From Voacanga thouarsii (Eukaryota > Streptophyta > Magnoliopsida > Gentianales > Apocynaceae), in NCBI GenBank assembly GCA_026120185.1, contig JANUWF010002008.1, forward strand, positions 1,675,501 to 1,739,500: a stretch of DNA of 64,000 nt, given 5' to 3'. This document shows, piece by piece, positions 45,168 to 56,468 of the stretch. Under the pieces are notes generated by a model. The model was not told the origin of the DNA, searched no databases, and was given only the letters and a program-made list of their open reading frames with translations. Within the stretch, counting starts at the first letter, position 1. Each line of letters begins with the position of its first letter. Made by a program: the position numbers and the translations under genes.

Positions 45168-46934
45168 TATCAAGAACAAGTAGGAAAACACAAGGTTTAA
45201 TCAATCACTCAATCAATTTCAAAACTATATCTTCAATGCTTTCTTCATTCATGAACATAAAACACATGCTACTAAATCTTTCACAACTAATGCAAGACTT
45301 GTGTTAGTGATAAATGACTTAGTAGAACCATCTTAATACTTCACAATATCCTCAAACAATTGGAAAGAATTTAGTTTAAAAAGAATATGCATTCCATATG
45401 CTTACTTTTCATACACTCTCTCTACTAATCCGAGACATATCATGATATTGAAATTGTCGAAAAATTTTAAGCTTGTAATGTAAGGCTAAAGGTTTGTAAT
45501 GTAGCTTATCAAATGAAGGATATAGGAGAATCAAAAATCAAAGAAAAACTGAGAGTTAGCAAGAAAAGGATAAACAAAATGAATCAATAATTTCCAACTC
45601 TTCTTGCTCTCCTATTCCAAAAATCAAACAAACAATAACCTTATATAGCAATTACAACTCCACTCAAGCAAATCCTGCTTTTTTTCCTCTCTTTCTTTCA
45701 ACTCTTCTTTTCATTAACTCTTTTTTTTAACAAGGTCACTCAAATTTCCAGCAATGGTGTCAAGATTCAAGATGAACTTAATTTGTACAGTTTAATCACC
45801 ATTCTTTTTGTGATCTCTTTCTTACTTCTTTTTTCTTTGAATAAAATTTTTTTTCTCTTCATTTTTCAGCAAAAATTATTTTTCTTCTTCTAGCACTGCT
45901 GCTGTTTTTTTTCCCCCACAGTTTCTTTCTTTCAATTTATCTTTTCTTTCTTGCAGCTTTTTGGTTTTCTTTTTCTCCTCCCTTTTCCAACTTCTTTCTT
46001 TCATTCTTACTACTACTGTTCTTTTCCCAGCTCAACTCATTATTGATCCATGACTGATATTAACAAGTCATGATCTTTATCCCAATATTCTTCCTCACAT
46101 TCTCATACATATACTTTCATCCATCAAGAGCATAAAGATTTTTAAAATCATTCAAACTCTCAGCAACAAGCAATGGACAAAATATTGTGATGGGTTTTAA
46201 TGAAAGAAATCAACAATTTAGGCTCAAAATAGGCACTGGGGATAATATAACAATAGGTAGGCTTGAAAAGCTCAAACTATCCAAAGAAGGCCTATTACTG
46301 TCATCCCTAAATTAAATCATAACTGTCATTCTTATTTCACCTCGAGAAGTATTCAAGTAAGTTCTAGAATGCTCCATGAATTTTAGTAGAAAAACGGGTT
46401 TAAGACTAATGCAAAGCATTTGATCAAGAACTACTTGGTCCAAGTGAGTGCAAAAAGTCATGCATAAGCCTTAAATGATCTAGAACATATGCTCTATAAT
46501 CCATCATAAAGACATGCACTAAAAATATATCTTGAAATCTCCAGAAAATTCGAAAATTTTTGAAAATTTTGCTCAAAAATTTGCTCCCAAGAAGGTTAAA
46601 ATATATGTATAGAAGACTTGTCAATCAAATCACTCCCCCACACTTAAATTGGACATTTTTCACAATGGCCAAATAAATAGAACAAAAACAAACAATACCA
46701 TAGGACCAAAAATATAAAGGAGAAGAGATAAGAAAAACAAACTTCCTTTCATTTGGCATTGCGCTATACAAGATCTGAAATGCATGAAGAATGAGGCATT
46801 GGCAAAGTACCTAAAAAAGAAAAATACAAAAGAAAACACATCAAAGAGTAAAATCTAGAAAAGGAAAATAAAGCAAAAACAAAAGAAAGAACATAGTACA
46901 AACGAACAACCGCCGCACGATGAACCAAAAATTT
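45168..46934 (-). other. 3' noncoding region of element J
   Basis: About 1.8 kb between the integrase end and the PPT. It contains CT-rich stretches (about 45690-46030), an internal PPT-like box (46632-46670), and no frame with protein character. No env-position ORF is seen here. Confidence 0.6.
46632..46670 (-). other. Internal PPT-like box, element J
   Basis: Minus strand: GGCCATTGTG, AAAAATGTCC, AATTTAAGTGTGGGGGAGTG. The GGACAATGTCC dyad is partly decayed while the purine tract is intact. Confidence 0.6.
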
Positions 46935-47975
46935 CTACGTGGAAGCGTCACAAAGCATCTCCACCTGCTTGGTATTGGGAAGACCTTTGCACATATAGTG
47001 CTTTATGCAATTGCCATTGACTTTGAAGGTGCCTCTAGTGGGGTGAGTGATTTCAAGAATGACAAAAGGGAATATCTTACTCACCGTGTAGGGTCCCCAC
47101 CACCTTGATTTCAATTTCCCTAGAAAAAGTCTTACACGAGAATTGAAGAGCAACACTTGATCGCCTTTTTTAAATTCATGTTGTTGACTGATATGCTTAT
47201 CATGCCATCTTTTGACCCGCTCCTTATATCGTATTAAACTATCATAAGCATCTGCCCCCAATTCTTCCAAGGCGGTGAGTTGAAGTAATCTAGACTTACT
47301 AGCTGACTCAAGATCAAGATTAACAAGTTTAATAGCCCAATAAGCCTTATGCTCAATCTCTACAGGTAAATGGCATGCTTTCCCATAGACTAACTGAAAA
47401 GGAGTTGTGCCAATTGGGGTCTTAAAAGCTTTCCTATATGCAAAAAGGGTATCCTCTAATTTTAAGCTCCAATCCCTTCCAGTATGGTTAACAGTTTTTT
47501 CCAAGATTCTTTTAATTTTCCTATTAACCACTTCAACCTGTCCACTTGTTTGGGGATGATAGGGTGTGGCAAACCTGTGGTTCACTTCTAAATGTTTGAG
47601 AACTTTTTCTATTTGTGCATTATAAAAATGAGTCCCCCTATCACTAATGAGTACCTTAGGCACACCAAAACAAGTGAACAGTGTTTTCAAAAATTTTACC
47701 ACAACCCTTGCATCATTAGTGGGTAAAGCCTGAGCTTTTACCCATTTAGAAACATAATCTACTGCCACCAAAATATATTTATTCCCCAAAGAACTAGGAA
47801 AAGGTCCCATGAAGTCTATCCCCCAACAGTCGAATACTTCACAAGCTTGAAAAAATTGTAATGGCATCTCATTAGATTTGGAGATGTTACCTGTACGTTG
47901 ACACCTATCACATCTTTGGATAAACCTACGGGCATCTTTGAACAATGTGGGCCAATAGAATCCGGCCTCGAGCAC
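46935..47975 (-). pseudogene. pol: Integrase of element J
   Basis: 346 codons without a stop. It begins in the zinc domain ([13 protein letters not shown], Cys 22 and 25; the two His lie upstream of a stop, in CHEG and GGHYHA). The core triad is present: Asp 54 in WGIDFMGP, Asp 112 in LISDRGTHF and Glu 148 in GQVEVVNR, with the normal 35-residue Asp-Glu spacing. The C-terminal part contains [13 protein letters not shown] and [13 protein letters not shown], as in Athila/Tat-type integrases; no chromodomain is seen. Integrase inserts the cDNA into the nuclear genome. It was part of a polyprotein, so the Met start is not a real start; the TGA just upstream (probably from CGA) breaks it. Confidence 0.9.
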
Positions 47976-48044
47976 CTTTCATGCCGTGTTGTTAGCATGG
48001 TAGTGGCCTCCAGCAAATCCTTCATGACAATATCTGAGAATATT

Positions 48045-48347
48045 TTAGCCTTCCATAGAGTCCACACATCTACGAATGATTCGGTCCGCACAACACTTAA
48101 ATAAATATGGATCTTCCCAATAATAATGCCTTACATCGGAGAGGAATTTCTTCTTTTGCTGCATCGTGCGATCTTTTAGAGTAATTCCTGCAACCAAGTA
48201 ATTAGCAAAGTCGGTGAACAATGGGGTATTTGGAATCTCACCTTCTATGAGCAAGAGTTGCTCATCCGGAAAAGCATCATCGATGTCCTCTTTTATCAAA
48301 AATTCCAAATTTGGATTATCCAATCTTGACAAGTGATCCGCAACCAA
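48045..48347 (-). pseudogene. pol: RNase H to integrase connection, element J
   Basis: Reads VADHLSRLDN, FTDFANYLVAG, KKKFLSDVRHYYWEDPYLFK and RIIRRCV, the conserved linker and start of the integrase zinc domain of gypsy pol. It is in frame with the integrase but shifted from the RT/RNase H frame; the shift lies at about 48430. Stops TAG (about 48393) and TAA (48045) flank it. Confidence 0.85.
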
Positions 48348-48412
48348 GTTTTTCGCACCATTTTTGTCTCTAATCTCTAAATCAAATTCCTACAATAATA
48401 GAACCCATCTTA

Positions 48413-49012
48413 TTAATCTTGGTTTGGAATCATTTTGGTTAGTAGGTACTTCAGGGCTGAATAGTCCATATAAACGATGACTTTGGACAGAATAAGATAA
48501 GAACGGAATTTATCAAAGGCAAACACTATGGCCAGCAATTCTTTCTCCGTTGTTGTGTAGTTTTCATCCGTTAAAGTCTTGCTTGCATAGTATATAGGTT
48601 GGAAGTGCTTGTTCCGCCTTTGTCCTAATACTGCACCAACTGCAAAATCATTTGCATCACACATTAGTTCAAAGGGAAGAGACCAATCGGGTGCAATTAG
48701 AATAGGTGAATTAATCAACTTGTCCTTAAGTATGGTAAAAACGTTGAGACATTTTTCATCAAAATTAAACACAACATCCTTTTCAAGTAAAGAAGTAAAG
48801 GGTTTTGAAAATTTTGATAAATCTAAAATGAACCTCTTGTAGAAACCTACATAACCAAGAAAGCTTCTTATGGCTTTTACCGAAGTAGGGGGAGGTAGCT
48901 TCTCAATTACTTCAATTTTTTCTCTATCAACCTTAATACCCTTCCTTGAAATTTTATGCCCCAACACAATACCTTCTTGTACGATAAAGTGGCACTTTTC
49001 CCAGTTAAGCAT
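48413..49012 (-). pseudogene. pol: RT C-terminal part and RNase H, element J
   Basis: Starts in the RT connection (LNWEKCHFIVQEGIVLGHKI, KLPPPTSVKAIRSFLGYVGF, YKRFI) and continues into RNase H with FELMCDANDFAVGAVLGQ, YTTTEKELLAIVFAFDKFR and KVIVYMDYSALKYLL. The usual TDH of the last motif is MDY, so the His is lost. RT copies RNA to DNA and RNase H removes the RNA strand. Confidence 0.9.
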
Positions 49013-49030
49013 GAGGTTAGTTTCTTCACA

Positions 49031-49333
49031 TCATGCTAGCACCTTTTCAAGATTAGATAAGCACAAGTCAAATGAATCACCAAAAACTAAGAAATCATCC
49101 ATAAATACCTCCATGATGTTCCCTACGAGTCCTTCAAATATAGCTGTCATGTACCTTTGGAATGTTCCGGGGCCATTGCAAAGGCCAAATAGCATCCGAC
49201 GATATGCAAAAGTACCATATGGACATGTGAAAGTGGTTTTTTCTTGGTCCTCCGGGGCTATGGGAATTTGTAGGTAGCCAGAAAATCCATCTAAAAAACA
49301 ATAATACTTATGTCTAGCTAACCTTTCCAACAT
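49031..49333 (-). pseudogene. pol: RT catalytic core, element J
   Basis: In frame with both neighbours. It carries the first catalytic Asp in FLDGFSGYLQI (residue 15), TTFTCPYGTFAYRRM, LFGLCNGPGTFQRYM and the FMDD catalytic box (77-80, usual form YMDD or FMDD), then FLVFGDSFDLCLSNLEKVLA. It is bounded by TAA upstream and TGA downstream, probably from CAA and CGA. Confidence 0.9.
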
Positions 49334-50590
49334 TTAGTCGATAAAAGGAAGAGGGAAGTGATCTTTTCTAGTGGCTTTGTTTAGCATCCTATAATATGTG
49401 CAAAACCTCCAACTCGTGACCAATTTCATAAGGACTAACTCATTTTTATTATTGAGGCTCACCGTCATTCCTCCCTTCTTTGGTACCACTTGAGTAGGAC
49501 TCACCCGAACACTATCAGAAATAAGGTAAATTATGCTTGAATCTAAGAGCTTAACCACCTCACCTTTTACCACTTCACTTATATGTAGGTTCAACCTACA
49601 TTGGGGTTGCACTACAGGTTTTGCACATTTTTCCATCAAGATCTTGTGCTTGCAAAAGGATGGACTAATGCCTTTAATATCAGTGATCTTCCAAGATATC
49701 ACTCCCTTATATTTTCCCAACATACTTACCAGCTTGGTCTTTTGTTCTGGATCGAGATCTTTGGCAATGATGACAGGCAACTTACGTTCTTTAGCCAAGA
49801 ACACATATTCCAAATGTTCGGGTAGGTCTTTTAAGTCTAATTCGGGAGGATCTTCTATAGATGATTTCATTCTCCTTAAACTGTTTTTCTTTATTTCCAA
49901 ATTCCACAGCCCATCCTCATTGTGAAATTCCTCCAAATACGCTATTGATGTTTCCATCAATTCCTCCTCAATAGATTCCTGCATCAACTCAAAAATTGGT
50001 TTGTCAAGAATATCAACTCTTAAACAAGAATCATCAGAAGACACAAGGTGTTGCATACCCTTGTGGATTTGGATTACTACTTCCTCATCCCCAACCCTAA
50101 GTGTCAACCTCCCCCCATGAACGTCAATTAATGCTTTTATTGTAGCTAGGAAGGGTCTACCTAAAATTAAAGGGACTTTGGAATCTTCATCCATGTCAAG
50201 AATAATCAAATCCATAGGAAATATGAATTTATCAACGTTTAACAACACATCTTCTATTATGCCCCTAGGATATTTGATAGATCTATCCACGAGTTGAATA
50301 CTCATCCTAGTGAGCTGTGGTTCTCCTAGGCCTAGCCTTTTGAATGTTTTATATGGCAATAAATTAATGCTAGCACCTAGGCCAGCTAATGCATTACAGG
50401 CATGAAAAGTGCCAATTAGACATGGGATAGAGAAACTCCCTGGATCTTTTGCTTTATGTGGCAAATTCGAGTTGTCTTGCAGGATGACGGAGCATTCTTC
50501 ATTAAGGACTACTATGGATAACTCTTCCAATTGTTTTTGTTGACGAGCATACTTTTGAGGAATTTGACATATTTGGGCATGTGAATTAAA
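49334..50590 (-). pseudogene. pol: Protease and RT N-terminal part, element J
   Basis: The open stretch 50530-49334 has 398 codons and sense continues upstream to about 50590 (QKQLEEL). The retroviral-type aspartic protease is seen as FHACNALAGLGASINLLP, where residue 50 of the open stretch is Gly (GGC at 50383-50381) instead of the catalytic Asp, then IQLVDRSIKYPRGIIEDVLL, DLIILDMDED and PLILGRPFLATIKALID. The RT fingers begin near residue 330 (LLDSSIIYLISDSVRVSPTQ, VVPKKGGMTV) and end at FPLPFID before the stop. Without the Asp this protease could not have cut the polyprotein. Confidence 0.9.
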
Positions 50591-50599
50591 GCTTTACTC

Positions 50600-51102
50600 A
50601 AGGGGATGTTTATGTGCAGTTGTTTAAATACCTCAAGGAATTTGTTGAATTGAGTATCTTTTCAGGCCTTATGTAGACAAGTAGGGCATAGTATGTTAGG
50701 CTGAAAAGTAGGTTTTTCAGGAGGTGGACAGGGGATACCCGGCACCGGTTCCAATACCTTAGCCGACGCCAGTTCAGTTCTGTGTTGTGTGGTCTCGGGT
50801 TTTCCAGATAGCCAGCGCTAGTTCTCTTCTTCCAGCCGGCCCCAGTTGTCATCTGGACTGTCTGGTAATTCTTTTCCACTTCTCAATGTGATAGCAGCTG
50901 TTTCCTCACTGGCTATTGGGATTTGATCATGGGATTTTATTACCATGTCCGTTAAAAACCATATTTGTCATTCCATGTTGCGGATCATTGCTTCAAATTT
51001 CTCAAATGTGGAGTTGATTTCTTGGAAACGCCTCATGATGTGAACAGCAAATTTCCCAATTAAAATTTCAAGCCCTGCTGATTCTGGTGTTGTGGGTGTC
51101 AT
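50600..51102 (-). pseudogene. gag: Gag C-terminal relic, element J
   Basis: From ATG 51102 on the minus strand: MTPTTPESAGLEILIGKF, FQEINSTFEKFEAMIRNME, a stop, then AAITLRSGKELPDSP, the LRSGK motif that marks the gag-pol border of Athila-like elements, and PPPEKPTFQPNILCPTCLH before a stop and KDTQFNKFLEVFKQLHINIP. It contains a GC module at 50737-50850. The gag core and zinc knuckle are missing; a related gag is at 54850-56155. Confidence 0.75.
50737..50850 (-). repeat. GC-rich module inside the gag-pol region
   Basis: Minus strand: CCGGCTGGAAG, AACTAGCGCTGGCTATCTGG, AACTGGCGTCGGCTAAGG, ACCGGTGCCGGG. Similar vocabulary to the LTR and leader modules, though here it would lie in coding sequence. 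Confidence 0.55.
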
Positions 51103-51397
51103 CTTAGGAGTGCAATGGAGGTATTACCCCTCAATAGGCTTCCTCAGATTCCAATTCACCATTTCTCCTAAACATAGAAGCGAGTTAGATACGGAGTTAT
51201 TAATAAAAATAAAATTACAAGATTACAAAGTTAGTAAAAAGAACATAGTCAAAGTTCGTAGGTTAGGTTACAAGGGTCTACAAGATACACGAAATACAAA
51301 AGATAGTACCTTTTTGTGGAAAGAATAATTATACAAATCTACATATTTACATATTTACATGGTTAAATTAACAAAATCCAAGCTTTCATGTTATTAT

Positions 51398-51415
51398 TCC
51401 CCGGCAACGGCGCCA
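51398..51415 (-). other. Exact tRNA-Asp primer binding site, element J
   Basis: Minus strand TGGCGCCGTTGCCGGGGA, five bases after the LTR52 end, complementary to the 18-nt 3' end (including CCA) of plant tRNA-Asp. This is the diagnostic PBS of Athila-type elements and the reference for the decayed sites at 6193, 42533 and 56445. Confidence 0.92.
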
Positions 51416-52410
51416 AAACTTGACGTGTCCAGACTTGGGTATAAAAATCATACAAAAACTAAGCACATTCCTAATCAAGTTTAAATTAAAACGTTCAACC
51501 CAAATCACACATATGAGCAAACGTACTCATCATTAACCGAGCATAGGGTTCAAATAAGTGTCGTTCCTCCAGGAACAAGTAGACATTAATCACATTTCTT
51601 TCATTGTTTAACCGACTCGATAAAGTGAAAAACAAAGAAAAATAAAATAAAATCAAATCAAATCAAAATATATACATGTCAAGGATGGAGAAGTATGTAA
51701 CTCAAACCATTGTTTAGACAATCATGATCTTAAAGTACCTAACCATTGTTATAACAAATCATTCTCTTGGCACTATGAAGGATAAAGGTAAATTAGCATC
51801 ACTTGGTCTGTCTCAACTAATTACTACCTTCTAGATAAATTAGCATCACTTGGTCTATCTCAACTAATTCATCCACAAGATGCATTAAATACAATCCTTG
51901 ATTAAATTTCCCTGGTCTGGCAAATCTAAAACATGAAATTAATCAATGAATCCTTGGTCTGGAAAACATCAATTAACCTTTAATTACTCAATCCTTAGCA
52001 ATTAACCTCTTTGGTCTAGCAAGTTAACAACTAATAAATATGAAATTAATCAATTGCAACTACCATCAACCTCTTTGGTCTAATAGGTTGATGAAAAGGA
52101 ACAACCAATTAATCTCATAATATGCCCAAATAATTAAATACCAAGAAAAATAACCAATTAATCAAAAGATTAAATAACTCTAAAAATCACGAACATCTAC
52201 AACAATGTCAAATTACAAAAAAATAATTAACACATCATTGTTCAAGAAAAAGAAAACAAAGTAAAAGAAAGCACGCATAGACAAGCCTCCTTCTTCTTCC
52301 TTTGAAAACCTTCTTGCACAACCCTCCTTGAATTGAAGAATTCCTCATTTGATTGAGTAATTTTCTATAATAATCAATGAATTCTCTCTTTTTCCCTTGT
52401 GTTTTCCATC

Positions 52411-52418
52411 TATTTATA
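52411..52418 (-). promoter_or_regulatory. TATA box of LTR52
   Basis: Minus strand TATAAATA in the conserved CCTATAAATAG context shared with LTR1 and LTR2. Confidence 0.7.
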
Positions 52419-52519
52419 GGCTTAGAAAGTGCTTAAACTCGTAGGTACAAAGTTCTTAGCCGATTAGAAGTTGGAAGATATTAAAACTCCTCAGATTACC
52501 AAAAATCGCGTAGAAAAAT

Positions 52520-52790
52520 CATAGCACCGCCTTAGCTTCAGGGCACAGCCAGCACCGCCTTGACTCTCGGAGCCAGCGCCGGTTGTGTTCTGCTTCCCTA
52601 CTCGTTCATCGATTTTTCTTCGAATTTTGCACAATGTGTTCTAGAATGTAGCCGATGCCAGTTCTAGCTTCACAGCCGGCACTGCCTTGGTTCTGTTATG
52701 CTCTGTTCCACTAATTTTTCCATCGCTTCGAAGTTCATTTCATCAATGTATGGTCGGCACCAGTTCTAGGGCTCTAGCCGGCACCGCCTC
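52520..52790 (-). repeat. GC-rich dyad modules in LTR52
   Basis: Three clusters upstream of the TATA box, for example minus-strand ACCGGCGCTGGCTC, AGTCAAGGCGGTGCTGGCTG. Each cluster is followed or preceded by the TTCTG / CAGAAC flank found with the modules elsewhere. Confidence 0.7.
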
Positions 52791-52967
52791 TCCTCTATTT
52801 TGCAACGTTTTTATTTCGTTTTACCCTAAAAATCTGCAATAAAGAACAAAATACCTTTCCAAGGGTAAAATCTCAAATATGAAGAAATATAACTAGTTAT
52901 TAAACAAAATATATTACAAATGAACCTCAAATAACTAGGAAAAATATAACTAATTTAGCCTCTATCA

Positions 52968-52982
52968 CTCCCCCTCCAAGCT
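52968..52982 (-). other. PPT-like run upstream of LTR52
   Basis: Minus strand CTTGGAGGGGGAG immediately before TGATAGAGG. It is purine-rich but lacks the AAGTGTG core and the AGGA hairpin, so it may be chance or a decayed PPT. Confidence 0.4.
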
Positions 52983-53039
52983 AATGCAAAAAGCTTCAAG
53001 AATTCTTTTTATCACGAGGGGGAAGACAAAAGCTTTTGT

Positions 53040-53748
53040 AGAGAGGTAAGAATAAACCACATCCTACACGTATTAAATGATTAAAGGAGTAAACAGGATG
53101 GGTTGAGTGAGCATATCTAATGAAGAATCTACAAGTCGATCACATGGGACTCGTTGAACCCACTAGCTCTTGGAATAATATTATATACTAGGGTGTGTAG
53201 GTTGGCTTCAAGATTGTTGTTAGAGTAAAAACTTACTTACCCGACAGGACCTCTCTTATATAGTCTCAAGAAAGTTCTAGTATCACTTACGTTCCACTCA
53301 GAATCAGACAATATCTTTTGGTTGTTGTGATCTATAGCTAACCAAGGACCTTCATCATTTACACGGAGGATGGCAGGTAATCTCTTTCTATCTAGAAAAT
53401 GGGGGTGCTCTTTGCGCTAGTCTCAACGGTCTCAAGATGGTTAGTGCATTTTTGGACCATGTTAGCATAAAGCTCTTTGATCAGGACAAGGCGATATAGT
53501 CCTTTAAGCTAAACGATTGGTCCCCACCCCAAGTGGCTAAACATGATATCTAACTTGAGGGCACGGTTTAGTGAAGGTGCGAAAGTGCATTCGACTATAA
53601 TCTTATTGGCAGCCTTCTTAGTGTACCACTCTTGGTAAGATAGATAAATTAAATCAGTAGGGTATAGGAACAAAGGGTCTATGGAAGTAAGAGTAGAGGA
53701 AGATGAAGCTCTTACCCGTTTAGACGATTGACCCCTATCTCTGGGCAT
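53040..53748 (-). pseudogene. Env-position ORF relic (putative plant transposon protein-like)
   Basis: Minus strand from 53748: MPRDRGQSSKRVRASSSSTL (basic, Ser-rich N-terminus), YQEWYTKKAANKIIVECTFA, and LDIMFSHLGWGPIV before a stop, then LVLIKELYANMVQKCTNHLE and further pieces across frameshifts. The WGP motif followed by a KE-x-YAN block is the same layout as in element F (IGWGPFLS and following). I take it as the PF20167-like ORF found in the env position; function unknown. Confidence 0.6.
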
Positions 53749-54849
53749 AGTGAAAGGATATGAAGATGGCTAAGCAAGAAGATGACTATGTTACCACCCC
53801 AATGTCACATCAACACTCAATATAATGAAATCACCACAACACAACTTTACACACAATCCCACACTCCACAATATTTAATCAATACAGCATAACCACAATC
53901 CACAACAACAATTAACCCAACCTCTATTCAAAACCTACAAGCCCAACAATAAAATGCCACAATGTAAACCATAACATGGTTCCCAATGATTTCACAACCT
54001 AATTATAGCATGAAAAACATATCCATAGCCCAAGTCAAGAATAAAGGTTATGCACATTATCTAATCATCATGCATGCCTCCACAAAATAATTGCCATAAC
54101 CAAGAATAGATCACCTATGATTATATCATGAACATGTAGAGGTAAAAAGAATCCATGAATCATAGTCTCATGCTATTCTAGTCATAATAGTGTCATGAAG
54201 AGAATCCTATTCAACCATCAATTCTAATATACCCAATTTTCGGACAAAAATATGCCTAAAAATAGGAAATTTCCAATTTCAAGAATTTATCTATAGGAAT
54301 GCAAGAAAAATCATACCTTTTGTGTTCTGCAATGCATGGGTAAGAAAAAATGCAATCTTTTTGATGAAATCCTTACTAGACAAGAAGAATATGAAAATGG
54401 GCTTTTGAAGAAAAAATTGAGATTTTTTTAATTTGAATCCATATATTCAACAAAAACAAGAGGATTTTGTGTTAAGTTGATATTTTTGAAAGTAAAAAAT
54501 GGAGCTGGTGGTGTTTGGTGGTGTAGAAATGGTGCCAGCTTAAGAGAAAAATTTAGGGAAATGAGTTGTGTTGAAAACAAATTGGCCACTTAAAATGTCT
54601 CCCCGACAGGAGTTGGTACCAACTCTATTCGATCGGGCCGGAAAAAAAAATAATTTTTTCTTTTTTAAAAAATAAATAGATGTGGAAATTTGAAAATTGG
54701 AAACTACGAAATTATAAAGAAAATATCATAAAGAATAAAAAATAAAAAATACATGAGGATGAAAAAAAGCACACAAGAATTAAATAAATGTCCCAAAGTA
54801 AAAACAATAAATCACTTAAAATCATTTCTTTCACCAGTCAAGATCACAT
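53749..54849 (-). other. Noncoding region between gag breakpoint and env-like ORF
   Basis: No coding frame. Gag homology ends at about 54850 just after SNIETNP, so pol was deleted here. A GC-rich dyad including AGTTGGTACCAACT lies at about 54598-54645. Confidence 0.5.
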
Positions 54850-56155
54850 GGATTGGTTTCAATATTGCTTGGAAAGGATCCCACTTGACGATCTCTAAGG
54901 TATTTGGTCAGTTAACCAATTTGATTCTCGAGGTTGCGCATGAATGCCTCCAAGTTTCTTGTGATAGCATCTACTCCTTGAAATTGAGTCTCTGTACCAC
55001 TTACCAATTGATTAACCAATTCTTCCAATGATGGCTTAGGTGGTGGTGCATTGTTAGGCAAAAAGGGTTGAGTTCTTTGGTTCCTAAAATTATAAGAACC
55101 CCGCCTAGGTTGGTTTTGGTTGTTTCATGTAAAGTTAGGATGATTCCTCCAACCAGGATTATACGTGGTGCTATAATTACCTTGTCGACCATTGCCTACA
55201 AACGCAGCTTGTTCTAATGATTTCTGTGATGACCTCATATTTTGGCACTCATGGTTTGGATGCACTTCCCCACAAAAATCACAACTTACACTCATTGCTT
55301 GCCCTTAGGAAGGAGACATTACCAATTGATCTATCTTTTGCATTAGTGCTTCCACTTTTGCCTCTAAAGCTGCCATGCATCCACCTTGTCTACTCCATGG
55401 ACACAAGCTCTTGACCGTGAACTACCCCAAGCATAGTTGTTTGTGGTCAAATTTTCAATTAAGTTAAATACCTTTTCTGGGGTCTTGGAATTAATGGAGT
55501 CTCCTGCAGATGCATCAACTAATTACCTAGTAGCAAAACTCAAACCACTGTGAAAGATTTGCATTTGCATACCCAACTTTAACCAATGATGAGGACACTT
55601 TCTAAGCATCTCCTTAAACCTCTCCCAGCACTCATAAAGGTTTTTAGACTCTAATTGTTGGAAGGCAAAAATATCAGTCCTAAGCTTGAATGTTCTAGCT
55701 GGGGGAAAATATTTAGCCAAAAATTTTTCAGTTAAAACATTCCAAGTAGTAATGGATCCAGTTGGCACAAATTTTAACCACGATTTCACTCTATCTCTTA
55801 AGGAAAATGGAAAAAATCTTAGTTTAATGGCATCCTCAGAAACCCCATTCATTTTAAACTTGTTACAAATTTCTAAAAAGCTCTCGAGGTGGGCATTAGG
55901 CTCTTCATCAAGTAACCCATCAAATAGGACTATATTTTGGATTATTTGAATTATGTTAGGCTTTATCTCAAAATTTTTAGCCTCTATCCTAGATCTCGTA
56001 ATACTCGAGCCTATACCCGAGATTGTGGGGTTCACAAAGTCATCCATAGTCCACCTACCATTACCCCCATTACCGCCATTGTTGGATTGGTTAACCTCTA
56101 TGTCTTTTCTTACCCTTTCAGACCTTTGTGAGGGTTCTCTTGATCTCATGATCAA
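54850..56155 (-). pseudogene. gag: Athila-like gag relic, unit K
   Basis: The first 210 codons (56155-55523) are open: a hydrophilic, Gly/Asn-rich N-terminus (NNGGNGGNGR), then the gag core IKLRFFPFSLRDRVKSWLKF, SITTWNVLTEKFLAKYFPPA and NLYECWERFKEMLRKCPHH. After a stop at 55523 the sense continues (LVDASAGDSINSKTPEKVFN), then across shifts to a CCHC knuckle CDFCGEVHPNHEC (about 55283-55255), an Asn/Gln-rich stretch, and NLENQIGQLTKYLRDRQVGS ending at about 54850. It is the best-preserved gag here and is the part missing from element J, 4 kb away on the same strand. Confidence 0.85.
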
Positions 56156-56444
56156 AATCTACTATCTTGGCATTAGATCTTTGGGTCATATACTAGGGCA
56201 AGATCTACAGAGAATAGAAGATAGTGGGATGATAGAATCGACAAGTTAGTGAGTCTGTACATATTCACAAATTAACATAGAAAATTTACAACATGTCGAA
56301 ACATTAAATTACAAGTATACAAAACAACAAAATGTCGCACCTATTTATACAAGGAACATAACTACATATTAATGTATTTACATATACACATATAAACATA
56401 TAAACATGGTTAAATCAATAAAATCCAAGCTTTCATGATATTAT

Positions 56445-56462
56445 TCCCTGGCAACGGTGTAA
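56445..56462 (-). other. Decayed tRNA-Asp primer binding site, unit K
   Basis: Minus strand TTACACCGTTGCCAGGGA, a degraded form of the exact site at 51398-51415, located 6 nt after the LTR57 end. 56156-56444 is a noncoding leader. Confidence 0.75.
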
Positions 56463-56468
56463 AAAACT

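Larger units (their letters stand above)
46935..51415 (-). mobile_element. Element J coding core: gag tail and near-complete Athila-like pol
   Basis: Reading the minus strand from the PBS (51415) down: leader, gag C-terminal relic, protease, RT, RNase H and integrase. With LTR52 upstream and the LTR44 fragment downstream it forms one unit. The N-terminal two thirds of gag are absent. The order protease-RT-RNase H-integrase is that of Ty3/gypsy. Confidence 0.85.
51421..52967 (-). mobile_element. LTR52, family A, 5' LTR of element J
   Basis: 1547 bp on the minus strand from TGATAGAGGCTAAATT (52967) to GACACGTCA (51421). CCTATAAATAG at about 52420-52410 is the TATA box. GC modules lie at 52520-52575, 52645-52695 and 52745-52790. 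It is followed by an exact PBS and preceded by a PPT-like run, so it may serve as both 3' LTR of the upstream gag/env unit and 5' LTR of the pol unit. Confidence 0.88.

Noticed and set aside
47898..49925. Several plus-strand frames of 68-135 codons
   Set aside because: All are antisense shadows of the minus-strand pol, whose motifs are unmistakable.
51398..51415. tRNA gene fragment
   Set aside because: Only the 18 nt matching the tRNA 3' end are present, next to an LTR end; it is a primer binding site.
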